A DNA stretch of 64,000 bases, taken from NCBI RefSeq assembly GCF_000001735.4, contig NC_003076.8:6014001-6078000 (forward strand). Direction: 5' to 3'. Of this stretch, positions 10,601 to 22,225 are shown piece after piece. A model generated the notes under the pieces. That model was not told the DNA's origin. It worked only from the letters and a program-made list of their open reading frames with translations, and did no database searches. This DNA comes from Arabidopsis thaliana (lineage: Eukaryota > Streptophyta > Magnoliopsida > Brassicales > Brassicaceae). The number at the start of each line of letters is the position of its first letter. Position 1 is the stretch's first letter. Made by a program: the position numbers and the translations under genes.

Positions 10601-13031
10601 TATAGGAATACTTACCCGAACTTGAGATGCTGACGCTGCCAAAGAACTCTTCATGCTTAAAGGAGTACCCTGACAAATGTAAGTCATGTTATTTCATAAT
10701 CTAAAGCTAATGACTGGTAATTACAGTGAAAATGTCATGAACTCCAAATAGATTCCTGAATTCCTGCACTCTTTTCACCGGACAGATACAGCTCTTCCAC
10801 AGAGAGGGAAAATTATGCAAATAGAGGTATTGTAACAAAAAGTCACCTTGACAAGTGGGCCAGCGGTAACTAGATCTTCAAGACCCTCCACCTCATCTAG
10901 TGGCAACGTGCTATAGAGCTCATCGACATCACTGAATTCATCAAAATCATCCTACATAGAAGAAAGTTAAACACAGTACAAGATAATATAAGTGTATTTT
11001 AATGTTCGAAACCCAGGGTATAACACATAAGCAAAATATTCCAGGATTTAGATATAGCAGACCTGATTTCGTTCAACATAATCATCCAGAAAATCTTTGA
11101 CGTCATTTACTTGTTCTGGACTTAATTCATCATTGTCCAGAAGCCTCAAGATCAGTTCCAACTTTATTATGTGATCCTTGTGTCTTGTAATAGATGTCTC
11201 AAGATGAGTCTGAAAGGGGGTCAACAAGCCAAATGACATGACTCACCACGAGAGAAGAAATTACAGCATTTTGCATACCAATGCATATTTTATCAGATTT
11301 TACCAATCTGGGCGGTCTTGTCTTTCCTTTTTTGACAGACAGTCCTTCCAACTCAGCTTCAAAGCTATCAATCTGCGACTCCAGTTCACTCACCTATCAA
11401 AATCAAGAAAATAAGTAATGAATCAGCTAGAGCACTGACAGAAGATGATCATAAGGACCGAATCACCTAGTTTCACTCGCACATCAACCATATTTCAAAA
11501 ACACCATTAACATTAGTCTTTTTTGACGTTTCTGTTCAATAATTAGGCGCGAATACGCGAAAACAACTCACCACATTGTTCAACCAATCCCTTGTCTCTG
11601 ACTTTGCTTTCTCTTTTGGGTCCTATAAAACATGAAGCTGACAAATCAGTAGCCTGAATACCAGAGAAGAGTTTTCGTTAATATATAATATATATATAAC
11701 TACCTACGAATATCCAACAGATTTCACAAAACCAGATATGTTTCAATATAAACTCAATGATGTGTTAGAAACTTTGAAGGGAAATAGTAGAAAAACACTT
11801 CAATTTCACATTCTTATTTTGGGGAAAAGGTAAATGATTCAACGGAAAAGTAGAGAAATTCTTACAGTTTTAGGTTGCTGACCCAGTCCTTCCTTGGAGA
11901 AGGCTTTTGTCTTGGTCTCTTTTTCACATATCTTAAACCTCTCCATCTCTTTCTCAATAAGCTTCCGAGCATCCACCAGGGATTGCTCATAAGATGCACT
12001 GACCTAAGTCAATTGACAGACAATCTGATCAGTTCAGTCAAAAAACAAACGGATATTAAGACAGAATTACGTGAAACAGAACATGTATCAGAGATGAAGC
12101 TACTCCTTTCAGACTATGTGAAACCAAATTAAACTAGCTGGAGCCTAGAGGGTAGCCAAAAGTATGACAGGGAAAACCAATGGTGCAAAGCGCCTTACTC
12201 AACTGAACAAAAGTCAAGACTTTTTCTTTAAGATGTTAGGAAAGCTTTGTTTATAATATTGAAAACACAGCCATAGATTATGGTTTGCAGGTGCAATTTA
12301 AGAGAATGCAAGGGATCCAAGTCGCATCATTAGTCAATTAAACAAAAAAAAAGGCTGTGAAGAAGAAGACCACTTACTTTCTTATCTTTGATCTCACTAG
12401 ACTGAATCCATGTCTTGATCTGGTCTCTATACCGCTGCAGCTTCTTGATTTCCTTCTTCAAGTCCGCCTCAAACTTTTCCTTTTGATTAACATTGTCTGT
12501 ATCATATACCTGAAACACCAAAAAAGTCCGAAACCGAGTTTTTCCTCTGTCCAGTAAAAAACTTTTCTGCTTCGAAAACAAACATTCTGCTCACATTCCA
12601 CTGCATAAAAAACAAACGGAGCTCGATATTGAGTTCCACTGGAAAATTTACCTCACAAAACAAAACAAACGAAAAGTTATAAATAACAAAAGATTAACAA
12701 ACCAAACAATATCACAGACATTTCCACCAATCCTATCTAGCACAATCTAAGTATCATCGATTAAGAGCCAATGCATGAATTAACAATCGCAATCCGAATC
12801 TACACACAGTGATTATTTTCCTATAGATCTTCATGCATTCTCGATATCAACGATTAACAAAATTGAGAAAGGAAGAAAAAAAAACAATCAATTATTGGAA
12901 TAATATACAGAGAATTGTGAAGAGAAAGGAAACGTTACCTTGTTCCAGATGCTGTCGAAAACATCAACACCTTCTTGAACCTTCTTCAGCACCCGATCTA
13001 TCTCGCCTTGTAATTTCCGGCTCGCACCCAT
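7610..13031 (-). CDS. NOT3: CCR4-NOT complex subunit NOT3 (At5g18230 type)
   Basis: Sixteen coding exons keep one open frame of 843 residues: 13031-12939, 12509-12378, 12003-11866, 11622-11572, 11393-11304, 11209-11063, 10951-10847, 10669-10616, 10546-9896, 9570-9409, 9316-9181, 8915-8794, 8516-8253, 8181-8047, 7950-7766, 7676-7610. Role: scaffold subunit of the CCR4-NOT deadenylase, acting in mRNA decay and transcription control. Residues 1 to about 235 are the Not3 N-terminal coiled coil (starts [36 protein letters not shown]). A long low-complexity Ser/Pro/Gln linker follows, mostly in the 651-nt exon 9. The NOT box lies at about 690-840 ([19 protein letters not shown], then [15 protein letters not shown] and [12 protein letters not shown]). 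The protein ends ELVV. All introns have GT/AG ends, and the length agrees with plant NOT3 proteins. Confidence 0.93.
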
Positions 13032-14616
13032 CACAGCCGAACCAGAGAAGAGACTCCGATGATTTTATCCCCCCAAAAAAAAAAAGGGTTAATTCGTCGG
13101 GATTTGGTTACGGAAAGTAGCAGCTGAGAGTATTTTAGGGTTTCGCTATCAGAGGGAGCGAGAGGAAGAAGACGATGATGTGTAACTAACGATGATGGGT
13201 GAATGAATTTTGATTGGATCTTTTGTGGATTTGATTACAGAAATCAGAACGAGAGTTTCGAGTTTGACATTGACGGCCCATAGTAAAAGAGTTACCGGGC
13301 TTTTTATTCGCCGATTTGCCCCTCATACTTTTACTACTTTCTGATTCTTACCCCCTATTTTTACTCCTTTTTCCCAAATGTGAAGGTCTATAATAATTTG
13401 GTTATCAAAATTAAATTAAAGTTATTGAAGTAGATATTTCAAGTATAAAAAGAAAACACAAAAATGGAAAGTAATGTAAAACAATTTAAAGAATATTTGA
13501 ATTTATGGCGCGAGACGCATTCTGGTTATTTTTTATTATAACGGTAATTTTATACCGGACAAATTAAATATACTTTATATTATTATTTGTTAAAGTTTTT
13601 TTTTATTTTTATAGAAAAATAAATTTAAAATCTCGTACTCAATGATTTTTATATGTTGACATCGTTTAGTAAATCTAAACTTAAATATACCTTATTAATA
13701 TATAACAGTTTGACTTATTTTACTGAAATTAGATATATCACCTATATGTATGTCATACATTATAAATATATACGAGATATATTTTAATTTTATATAAATT
13801 TATCAGCATTTTAGTACACGCAAATGTAGTTAACCGACTATTTTTCATTCATATAAAATAAAACGATTATATTTTTACTTTAAAAATTTATCAGTAGATT
13901 GTAATTAATTAGTTTAATGGTTTTTTTTTGTTTTTTTCTACAGTATTAAACTTAATTATATGAAATCAAAAGTTTTTTTCTATAAAAAAAAAAGAAAAAA
14001 AAATTTGAGATGTGTATTTAACGATAAAATAAACAAAATTGCAATGTTTGGTTAAGTGGTCCAAAGAAAACTATAATGGGTGAAAATAAGCGCCTACTAA
14101 AATTTCAGGGACGAAACATGACATTGTCACTCTTTGAGGTAACAGATGGGGTCCTCTTGCCCGAATTCGGATAAAACCAGTTTAACCCGACCCAGATCTA
14201 TGCGAACCGACCCGGTTTGAAAAAAGGCGTCGGACAATCCCCAATCTCTCGTCGTTCGACGGGGCCATTCGTTTCTCACTTTCCGGTTTTTCTTCGATTT
14301 GCAACGTTGTGAATGCTTACACATCTATGGGTATGTTCTTGCTTTGTTAAAAAGCACGGAGCTTTACGTCCTTCTCTCAAGAATTTCAGTATCTTCCATG
14401 AAGTTAGTAAATTTATCTGTATTTATATGATGAGATCATAACTACGCAAATTAATAGTGTTGTACATTGTTGCACAAGATGTCTCTTTTGAGTTCGACTA
14501 ATAATTCAATTTTTAGACGAATCCCTCAAGCTAACAAAGGAAATCAAAGGCTTTTCATTTCCTGTGTGATTATCATAAAAAGGTTGTTGCACTCTTCTAA
14601 AGCTTATTTGTTCTTC
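13032..14616. other. Intergenic: NOT3 promoter and MYR1 3' flank
   Basis: The first 250 bp are the NOT3 leader and promoter, including the minus-strand telo-box-like AAACCCTAAAA at 13132-13142. From 13320 to 14120 the DNA is very AT-rich, with A/T homopolymers (13980-14003), and shows no coding signal. The block 14127-14324 has higher GC and an open minus frame rich in Arg and Lys, but with no family resemblance. I see no RNA gene. Confidence 0.4.
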
Positions 14617-16573
14617 TCAATTCCAGCTGAAACCATTTAAATCAAACTGTTTAGGACGCGTTGTGCCATAGTTTTCGTCGTGTGTGTTAAGATCTAGAGC
14701 TGTTCTTGTGTGTGTTTCAAGCTTGCAATCTTCATTATTCTCGTTGAATCTTTCTTCTGTATACTCACTGTTGTTGCTACTCCTTCCTCTGTGTTCATGT
14801 AATCCCACTCCTATTGACAATCTTCCAGGACTTCTTCTTGAAGACGAGATTCTCGGTTCTGCGTTGTTAACCATTGTTGAAAGATATGGCCTGTTGTGAT
14901 TCTCTCTGAGGCTTTCTTCTTCTGCCCATGTGAGCTCCATTCTATGGAAGAATGGCTCTTCCATTATCTCTTTCTGCTCTGAAGTTGAATCTCCAATATA
15001 TGTTCTTAATCCCAGTCTGTTGTCAAGCATCTTTGGGGCTTTCTGAGTTCCTTCACTTGAGGTTAGGCAACTGTCCAGGGAGGAGTTAGGTGGATACGTT
15101 TTTTGCATCTGTTGATGGTGTAGATTCTGCAGTTCTTTCGGTTCGAGGAAACTAGAGTCTGGATAGTCTGCTGATACTTTAGATACTAATTCTGAGAGTT
15201 GAGCTTTTGTTGCTTCAATCCCAGCTGCACCTAGGTTCTGTCTTCCAAGAGTCTCTTGTGCTTTCTCCAGAATCGATTGCAGGTACTTTCCTTGAGCCTC
15301 TATCCTGAGCTGCAAATGTCGCTGTACCTGGCTCAGTTTTAAAATATTTTTAATGAAATCGTAACTAAATGCTCTGTTCTCTGTTTCTATATAGTTCATC
15401 TCGCCTCTATTGATACTCTATACTTATGATTTTCACTGATCTATGTGTTTCTACAATTTTGAGTATAGTTCTGTAAATTGTTCCTATTTTTTTCCATGAG
15501 AATTAATGAAACCAGACTCATCTTGATTGGTCTTGTTAGAACAAATATAGGAACCGAAAATTCCAACACTGATAGCTGCTTTGAACATGGTGAATGCACA
15601 GAGTACAGTATATGATAGATACCTCAAGTTGCTCGTGTAGCCGTCTCTGGACCTCTATTTGCATTTGAAGGGCATCACTTATGGGTAAGTTCCTGCGTGC
15701 ACAAATATAGGTCATTTTTGAGAATCTACTAAGGTAGAATATGTAAGCAAATAGGCATATCCTTACATGCTCGGCTGTGGTCCAATGCTTAAACTCTCAC
15801 TGTGACTTTCGTCTACTTCAGGGGGGTTTTCTTCTACCATGGTCATCACACCTAAACCAGGTTGCTTTTAGTTTACTTGAAGGAAAATAGTATGAAAAAA
15901 GAATGAATCTTTAGATTAAAATATTTTTGTATCTGAGTAATGAATAACTAAGCTTACTTGTCTTGTTTAAACTGCTGTTAGCTTGTCCATTAAGATTCTT
16001 GCTTAGCCTATATTTCTGGTAGTCAAATCATGATATTAATAATCTTTGTAAAACAAAAAACAGATATTACAGATTTTTCATATCTTGACATATCGTCATT
16101 TTTGTGCTACTTTAATAGTTTTCTACCAATCGAATTGATGAACGAGTCATGTAAGTTTAGGGCCTTGGGCATATGACTGTATAAAGTGTTGATGGATTAC
16201 CTGAAGATGACTCTTGAGATGGTATAAGGTAAGGCCTGGAATGCCCATGACTTTCATGATTGTCTTAGGAGTAGCCTCTGCGCAGACAAAAGTATACACA
16301 TTAATACATTATGTTCAAAAAGCCTGATTGTAAAAGATGGTTCATTTGCTTATAAGATAACTTACTATCTCCTCCTCCAAGCTGGTTGACCGCTTCAACA
16401 AATCTCTCGTGAAGATCTGGAGTCCATTTTAGTCGTGGCTTTGCATCAGTGGAGAGAATGAGTCCAGAATCTCCTGTGCCATTTCCTCTGAGGAACGGAT
16501 GCCTTTCAGAAGAAATGGGCATTCTCGATGAAGAGAGGATGCTCTTTCCTTGGTGCTGGTTGTGGTAATACAT
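14617..16573 (-). CDS. MYR1: MYB-CC transcription factor MYR1
   Basis: Six coding exons (16573-16366, 16277-16201, 16015-15958, 15851-15767, 15692-15623, 15327-14617) give 402 residues. Role: nuclear transcription factor of the MYB-coiled-coil (GARP-like) family; in Arabidopsis MYR1 and its homeolog MYR2 repress flowering under low light. The single MYB repeat covers about residues 45-103 (KPRLKWTPDLHERFVEAV, then the HLKSHLQKYRLSK signature). The MYB-CC leucine-rich coiled coil lies at about 150-190 (LHEQLE, QLRIEAQGKYLQSILEK) and mediates dimerisation. The acidic, Asn-rich C-terminus ends LDLN...FDLNGFSWN, with two LxLN/DLN EAR-like words that suit repression. The start at 16573 gives the MYYHNQ N-terminus I recall for MYR1. 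Alternative splicing is known for the gene but cannot be assessed here. Confidence 0.93.
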
Positions 16574-19500
16574 AAGTCTGTCTTCAAAATAAAAAGGTAA
16601 GCTTATCCCACCTAGCAATACTGCATTAATAATGAGTGCAAAGACCAAATGTTTTTCTTTTACCTGACACAATCTTTAGTTTTTAATTGCAACCTGCTAC
16701 TCTCAGTTCAGAGATACACTATGGTTTGCAACTCCACCAACTTGGGAAGATGTCTTTGCTGCTTTCCTTATTTATGCTCTTTTTCTCAGGCCGGGGTCTC
16801 TCAAGAGTAAAAAGTCTTTGCAACTTTGCTTTATATAGAAAGTTGAATGGCAAAAAGGCAAATTAGAGGATGATAACTAAGGTATGGAATATGAATAACT
16901 GGTCCAATCGTTGCTTTGTTATTTGTGTTCTTATCGTTTAAACTGTACCTTGTGTGCTTACATTATTTTTTCTAGTTTTGATTCCTCTGGACTACAACTT
17001 TTCAGTGCAATTAAAGCCTTGCATTAGATACGAGAATTGATCCACAATTAATGCATCATATGCGCATTCCTTCACCATTCTGGTATATGAAAGTATCTTA
17101 TTCTCCAAATCTTTTTGACAACTTTTCTACTTGGGCAGGGGAATTCATTCTTTTTCCTTATTCCTCAATTTTTTCAAAGTCCACAGCTCCAACCTCTCTA
17201 TCTCTTGAGGTATATTCTCAATGCTTTCCACTTGTCTGTATTGTTTTTGTTCCGACTTGAAAGTCATTTTTTCAGTCTCTACATACATCTTAAATCTATT
17301 AAAACTTTAAGTTAGGTTTTGACCAAAATCAATAATGGTTTATTTGGCCATGTTTCAAGAAAATATAGTGATTATGTTTGTATTATTATATAGCGTAGAA
17401 TACCCAGGTTTGTGATATGCATAATGCAAGGGGGGTGAAAGTTTATGTTTCAACATTGATTTTTCTTGAAAGATAATTGAGAAAGCGAATGTAGAATATT
17501 TCTTGCTGTCTCCTTCAACAAGTTTAGTACCTATTCTCTCTAAATAGTATAAAAATTAGTGGGGGGTCCATATCTTACACTCTTTGATTGGCACAACATA
17601 TTTGGCTCATCCATGCATGTGTTAATCTATGTATGTGTGTAACCTTTCCTGTCTGTTCTGAATGCAACATAACATGTCTTCAGTGCATATTTGTATGTAT
17701 TGTTTGTGTGTTTATGTGTGCATACATGTACATATTTACATGTATATATGTATAAGTTCGTGAAGCATATATGCATCTAATGTTTGGCTGGTTTCTTACA
17801 GTGTACTTCCTTGAATCTACTTTAGTGGTGAGTACGGCTCTAAATTTTATCATCATTCATATTATGGTGTTGGATGCGAGTTTGATTTGGACTTCACTAT
17901 TATATTTCTACTGACTGATTAAGTGTAGAGATACTCTCCTATATGATATACAGCTATATAGAATAAGTTGAGAGATAAAGATATATAAATATACAAGTCG
18001 TGATTGCCAAATGCTGAAATTATGGCTTCTCTATGTGCAATTGAGAATATATCCACTATCTAGTATAGAGTCTCACATATCTTAATGAGTTTGATAGGTG
18101 CCTTAAAAAAAAAAACTAGGTAGAAATATGGTCTATTGTTTGAAAGGAAAATGTCAAAAAAACAAATCTTATGTTCCTTGAATGATATCTTTGCATTTTT
18201 CAATCTTTTTTTGGTGAAATCTCATGGTTCTGATTTCTCATTAACACTTTATTCTGTTTGGTGAAGAACCTTTTTCATAACCTTCAGTTAAAAGTATTTG
18301 AGCATATTGCCTAAATAGTTGATTGGCATGTGAGTGGGAATATGCTTCCACAAAGAGAGGCTTCATATTGTGTGCTGCAAGTTTGAAAACTCTATTTGTA
18401 TACCATCAAAAGTAAATTAGACGAAGCAAACAATTTATGTTGAACTCTTTTGATTGGCTTCTCTTTTGTCAGATAGATAATCCTCTGTTCTATATCAAAT
18501 GTAGTTTCAGAAAAGATCAAATTTTGTGTATGCTTTTTGTAGCAGGTTCTGTTCCAGATTTTGGACTACTGTGTTTTTCTTCAGAACTAGAGCTTAAACG
18601 ATATGTTATCTTGGTCACAATTGTTATACTAGTTTGTGCTTAATTATGTAGTCTTTCCCCTTCTTCAGTGAAAGAAAAGAGTGATACAGACAAAATGTTC
18701 TTCCTTGTACGTTCATTTCCCTTTGACAGATTCTTGTTCTTGTTTACTAACTTTAATCAGTGTTTGATCTTCCATAGGGAGCATAATTCAACACGTGGGA
18801 TTGTGATTCGCTTGATTGAATGAGAGAGGATTGGATACATAAAACAGGAGGAAGCGGGAAATGACCGCGGAATTATATTCGTTTGGAGAGAAAATGGAGG
18901 GTAATAAGTGGGTTCGTTCATGAGATTCTAGAGAATGAGAATATGAGAATCCAAAACTAAAGAAAGCTTGGTGAGTCGCATTCTCAACTCAAGAATCTTT
19001 TTTGTTCATCACAACCCGAACCCAAAAAAAAAAAGAGACTATTCGGGTCTATTTCTTTCCCCTTTTACTTAGTCTCGATTTTTGTGGATATTTTAATGAA
19101 TTGTGATTCTTATAAGCACAACAAAAGATTAGGAGAATCATTGTAGGAGTTTTGTGTTCACCACAAGGCAGTGTTGTCTGCATCCAACCGAATCATGTAG
19201 CAGTTTTGTTATATTGGTTTGAATATTATGAAACTATAAAAAATCGAGGGCACTGCGACTGGACGCAAACGCAAATGCTGGCTAAATTATTCGACAAGTC
19301 GGATCATTATAAAGAGTTGATTGTCTAGTTGCAAGTAGTTGGTAGTAGTATCCATTCTTGTTTTTCTTTTTTTCAGTTTTATACATTCTCTTGGTTCGTT
19401 TACTTTCTTTAAGATTCGTTTTAAACATTTATTTCAAAAGTTGTTTGAAACCCTTTGGAAAACATGGAGAAGTAAGATTCTTCCGTAGATAAAACTTTGG

Positions 19501-19796
19501 ATAAGCAAAAACATCCACCTTTTAAGCTAAAAATAGATGGAGGTCAGGAACCGGTTCTGTGACCGGTCCAAATTTTCTGATTATTTTCTTCACGGGTTGG
19601 ACCGACTCGGTTTACGGAGCTAAAATGGTCTAAACCGTAAGTGATCGATCGGTGGACTCTCTTTGTTGTCGAACAGAGGAAGAAGGAAACAGTAACAGAG
19701 TATAAACCCTACGACCCAAAAACAAAAGAGACGAAACAAAACAAAACAAAAAGTCTGGTTTGGGTTTCTCGAGCTCTTCTTCTTCTTACAAAGAAA
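16574..19796. other. 3.2-kb spacer: MYR1 leader and promoter and promoter of the 19.8-kb gene
   Basis: No protein-coding exon is supported. A TATA-like word on the minus strand near 16775 could serve MYR1. A second leader-like block occurs at 18780-18990 (minus strand, CT-rich, with CACGTG at 18792-18797), so a distal MYR1 start with a long 5' UTR intron is possible but unproven. At 17620-17780 the sequence is a degenerate TG/CA and TA alternation. The last 250 bp before 19797 contain ACCGGTT words (19547-19566) and an AC-rich leader for the plus-strand gene. Confidence 0.35.
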
Positions 19797-21216
19797 ATGA
19801 CGGATTCTGGGCATGATATTGAAATCAGATGCCATCACTGCGCAGGCCCTCTTACCAGAAATTTGGTATTTTTCTGCATCCAGCATATACAGATTCATGT
19901 TGCTGATGAAATAATTGATCTTTTTGTTTAGAGGAAGATTCGTTCTTTGTTTTTACCTGGAAGTTGATCGATTTCAGGAAACCAGTAAATGGACTGTTGA
20001 TCCGTTCATCAGGGATAGCTTTTCTATGGTAAGTTTCTATCAAAAAAATTGTTTGCTCTTGAAGAAATATTAGGTTTTGGGGGGAACAGTTGGACTTTTT
20101 TACTCTAACCATAGGTTGCTGCAAAACAAAATAAGGAGAATTTTTCAGACAAAGTTCGTCCTTTGAATGTGCAAAGTTTCCTTTTGTTTCTGTTTCATAT
20201 GGATCAAATGGATTAGTTATTTATGTTTGAAAGCTTTACTTTTGTTTGTTCTTAGATTGGATCAGCTGTTGGAGGTACTGCAAGTGCATTCATTGGATTT
20301 AACCATGGTATGCAGAGTTTCGCCAACTTTAATCTCTCATTGATTGTTATCTCTGTTGATATCTTCTTGTGATTATTGCTTTCATTTATTGAGTTTGTTC
20401 TTCTCTTGTTGATTGTGTCTGTGCAATCAACTTCCACCTTCTAATATGCGCTACTTATGATTCATGTATGCTTGGAGAAACAAAGAGTGTTGGATTGTGT
20501 TAGAATGTCTCAAAAGCTATGAGTAATCATAGTTTTTTAGTCTGTTCTGAGTGCATTTGATTCTCGGTTGTATCGCTTATGTTCCACTGCTGTAACAGAC
20601 GACATTCTAGCTATGTTTTAGTTAGATTGGTAGCAGTTTGATTTAAAGCTTGATCGAAAGAGACTGAATCTGTTGTACTTATTTGAATGCTCTTGTTGAT
20701 GGAAACAGCAATGCCAATTGTACGCAAGTGGATCAAAGGACCCATGTGGTTACATTTTCTTGTTGGGGTAAGTTATCTACAAAGATACAGACTTCTATTC
20801 TTATGTTCTCTTCTTTTCGTATTCCACGCCTTGTTACATACATAAACCCTCCGCGGAAAAGACCAGTAAAATTGTTAAGTCAAATTCTACTATTGATGTT
20901 TCTCCATTTCTGTATCGATGCAGGCACCACCTGTTATAGTTCTTTCATCAGCATGTGCTGGACTAGCAGGTTTGAGATCTTCTTCTCCTCCTCATTCACT
21001 AGTTATAATCAATTTCATATTAATCTTGGTTTTGTGTCAATAAGCTCTGAATCTTGAATGTTGCATCTTTCTTTTGGGGGAATGTTTGTAGGTGGCACTG
21101 TACCGGCACTGGCACAGCTCGCTTCATCTTCATACCGAGCTGCAGTCCATTCGTCTCAGCCACCACAAGCACAAAAGGATAACAAAATGCAGAAGTCTAC
21201 GACTTCTCCTTTGTAA
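19797..21216 (+). CDS. Small conserved plant protein of unknown function with two hydrophobic segments (At5g18250 type)
   Basis: Six exons (19797-19865, 19978-20028, 20256-20307, 20709-20767, 20924-20969, 21092-21216) join in frame to 133 residues. The function is unknown to me. The N-terminus carries a CHHC pair (Cys12/Cys15) followed by a tryptophan-containing polar stretch. Residues about 40-60 are Gly/Ala-rich and hydrophobic (GSAVGGTASAFIGFNHAM). A basic linker (VRKWIKGPMW) leads to a second hydrophobic segment at about 78-104 (APPVIVLSSACAGLAGG). The C-terminal 25 residues are polar, Gln/Lys-rich and probably disordered. This architecture suggests a small two-pass membrane protein of an organelle, which is an inference. 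Every intron has GT/AG ends and phase is kept throughout, which is strong evidence for a real gene despite tiny exons. Confidence 0.8.
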
Positions 21217-21540
21217 ACGACACACACAGCACAGCTCTCTCTTTTGTTCTTATTTATTTCTCTTCATTTTGTATGTCAAATCTTTTCTTTGAAAGAGAGA
21301 GCTTCTTGGTGTAAATTCTTCTTATCTTATACAACTATCTGGTGCTAAAGAAAGCTTAATCCGTGTCACGGGCTTTATGTACATGGATGCCAATGGTGAT
21401 TCACTCATTCTCATATAGACTATAGAGTGATGAAAGGATTAGTTTTGTTGTTTCAGAAGCTGTGGGGTTTCTTTATAATATTCGAACAATTTTGGCTCTG
21501 TTTCGTTATATATATACGAGGGTAATTTTGGAATTTCAAG
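21217..21540 (+). other. 3' UTR of the 19.8-kb gene and short spacer
   Basis: Pyrimidine-rich sequence typical of a 3' UTR runs to about 21480. A TATATATACGAG stretch near 21507 precedes the next transcription-unit candidate. Nothing else is visible. Confidence 0.4.
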
Positions 21541-21890
21541 ATGAGATTTAGTGAATTAGGGTTTTTGACCAAAGGCTATAAAACTCGAGCAACCAAATCA
21601 ATCAAATCTTCAAAACTACTTGATCTTATCTGAGCTGAGAAAAAGTGATTTATCGTTAGGGTTTCGGCCTTTTCGGGCCAATGAGCAACCCCAATATCCT
21701 TGGCTGGCGGCTCCGGTGACGGAAAGGTTTCGATTCCTTTTATCGTTAATTTCCCATTGTTTTCAGCGATGAAGACTGCTTGCTGCCTGAGCGCACGATT
21801 TTACTCGGCGCTGTGATGGCTATTGCGAGCTTTAACACCCACCCAACCAAATATTTATGTGTTTTTGAAAATTTTAGATTTTGATTATTT
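21541..21890 (+). pseudogene. Telo-box/TATA transcription unit with a decayed coding frame, or an unidentified ncRNA
   Basis: A promoter-like set is clear: TTAGGGTTT telo-box at 21558-21566, TATA word ctataaaa at about 21577, and an AC-rich leader near 21590-21620. A second TTAGGGTTT follows at 21657-21665. Downstream, one frame (from about 21680) reads NEQPQYPWLAAPVTES up to a splice-like donor at 21727. If 21727-21766 is removed as a shortened intron it continues DEDCLLPERTILLGAVMAIAS. No ATG opens this frame (CGG stands where a start might have been), and 40 nt is too short for a normal plant intron, so I read it as a relic. The family is unknown. The ATG at 21681 opens only a 12-codon ORF, and another ATG at 21769 opens a 15-codon ORF. 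Confidence 0.35.
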
Positions 21891-22225
21891 AAGGTTTCTT
21901 CTTCTAGCTTTTTGTTTTTGTTCGATTCGAATTTGTGGATTATGGTTTTGGTTTTCTGTTTTTGTTTTGTTTTGTTCTTATCAACTAGAAGAAAACTTAA
22001 TTCGTGTGTAAGGCTTGTTGTTCCTAGTTAACTAGAGTTTCTTTGTAGCCTGAAATATAGATTTTGGATTACAAGTTAACTAAAATGCGTACTGCTTCTG
22101 TCTATAGTTTCCCAGACACTCGAGAAACTATAAGTTTGAAAAGATTCTTTCTTTTGTGTTATAACTATCGATTAGATCCAAGTAAAAGTTCAAAGAACCT
22201 AATTTAATCGGGTCATGTTGGATTT
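21891..22225. other. Intergenic spacer with 3' UTR of the RING gene
   Basis: T-rich plus-strand DNA with no conserved frame. It probably contains the RING gene 3' UTR, which is read on the minus strand. No other feature was seen. Confidence 0.4.

Noticed and set aside
16621..16663. Splice-like GT...AG pair in the MYR1 leader
   Set aside because: Only 43 nt, too short for a plant intron.
21700..21740. ggtttcgattcc resembling a tRNA B-box
   Set aside because: One base too long, and no acceptor stem or A-box can be paired around it.
21764..21800. C/D-box snoRNA-like words (gatgaag, ctga)
   Set aside because: Boxes imperfect, no terminal stem, and the same bases fit the decayed coding frame better.
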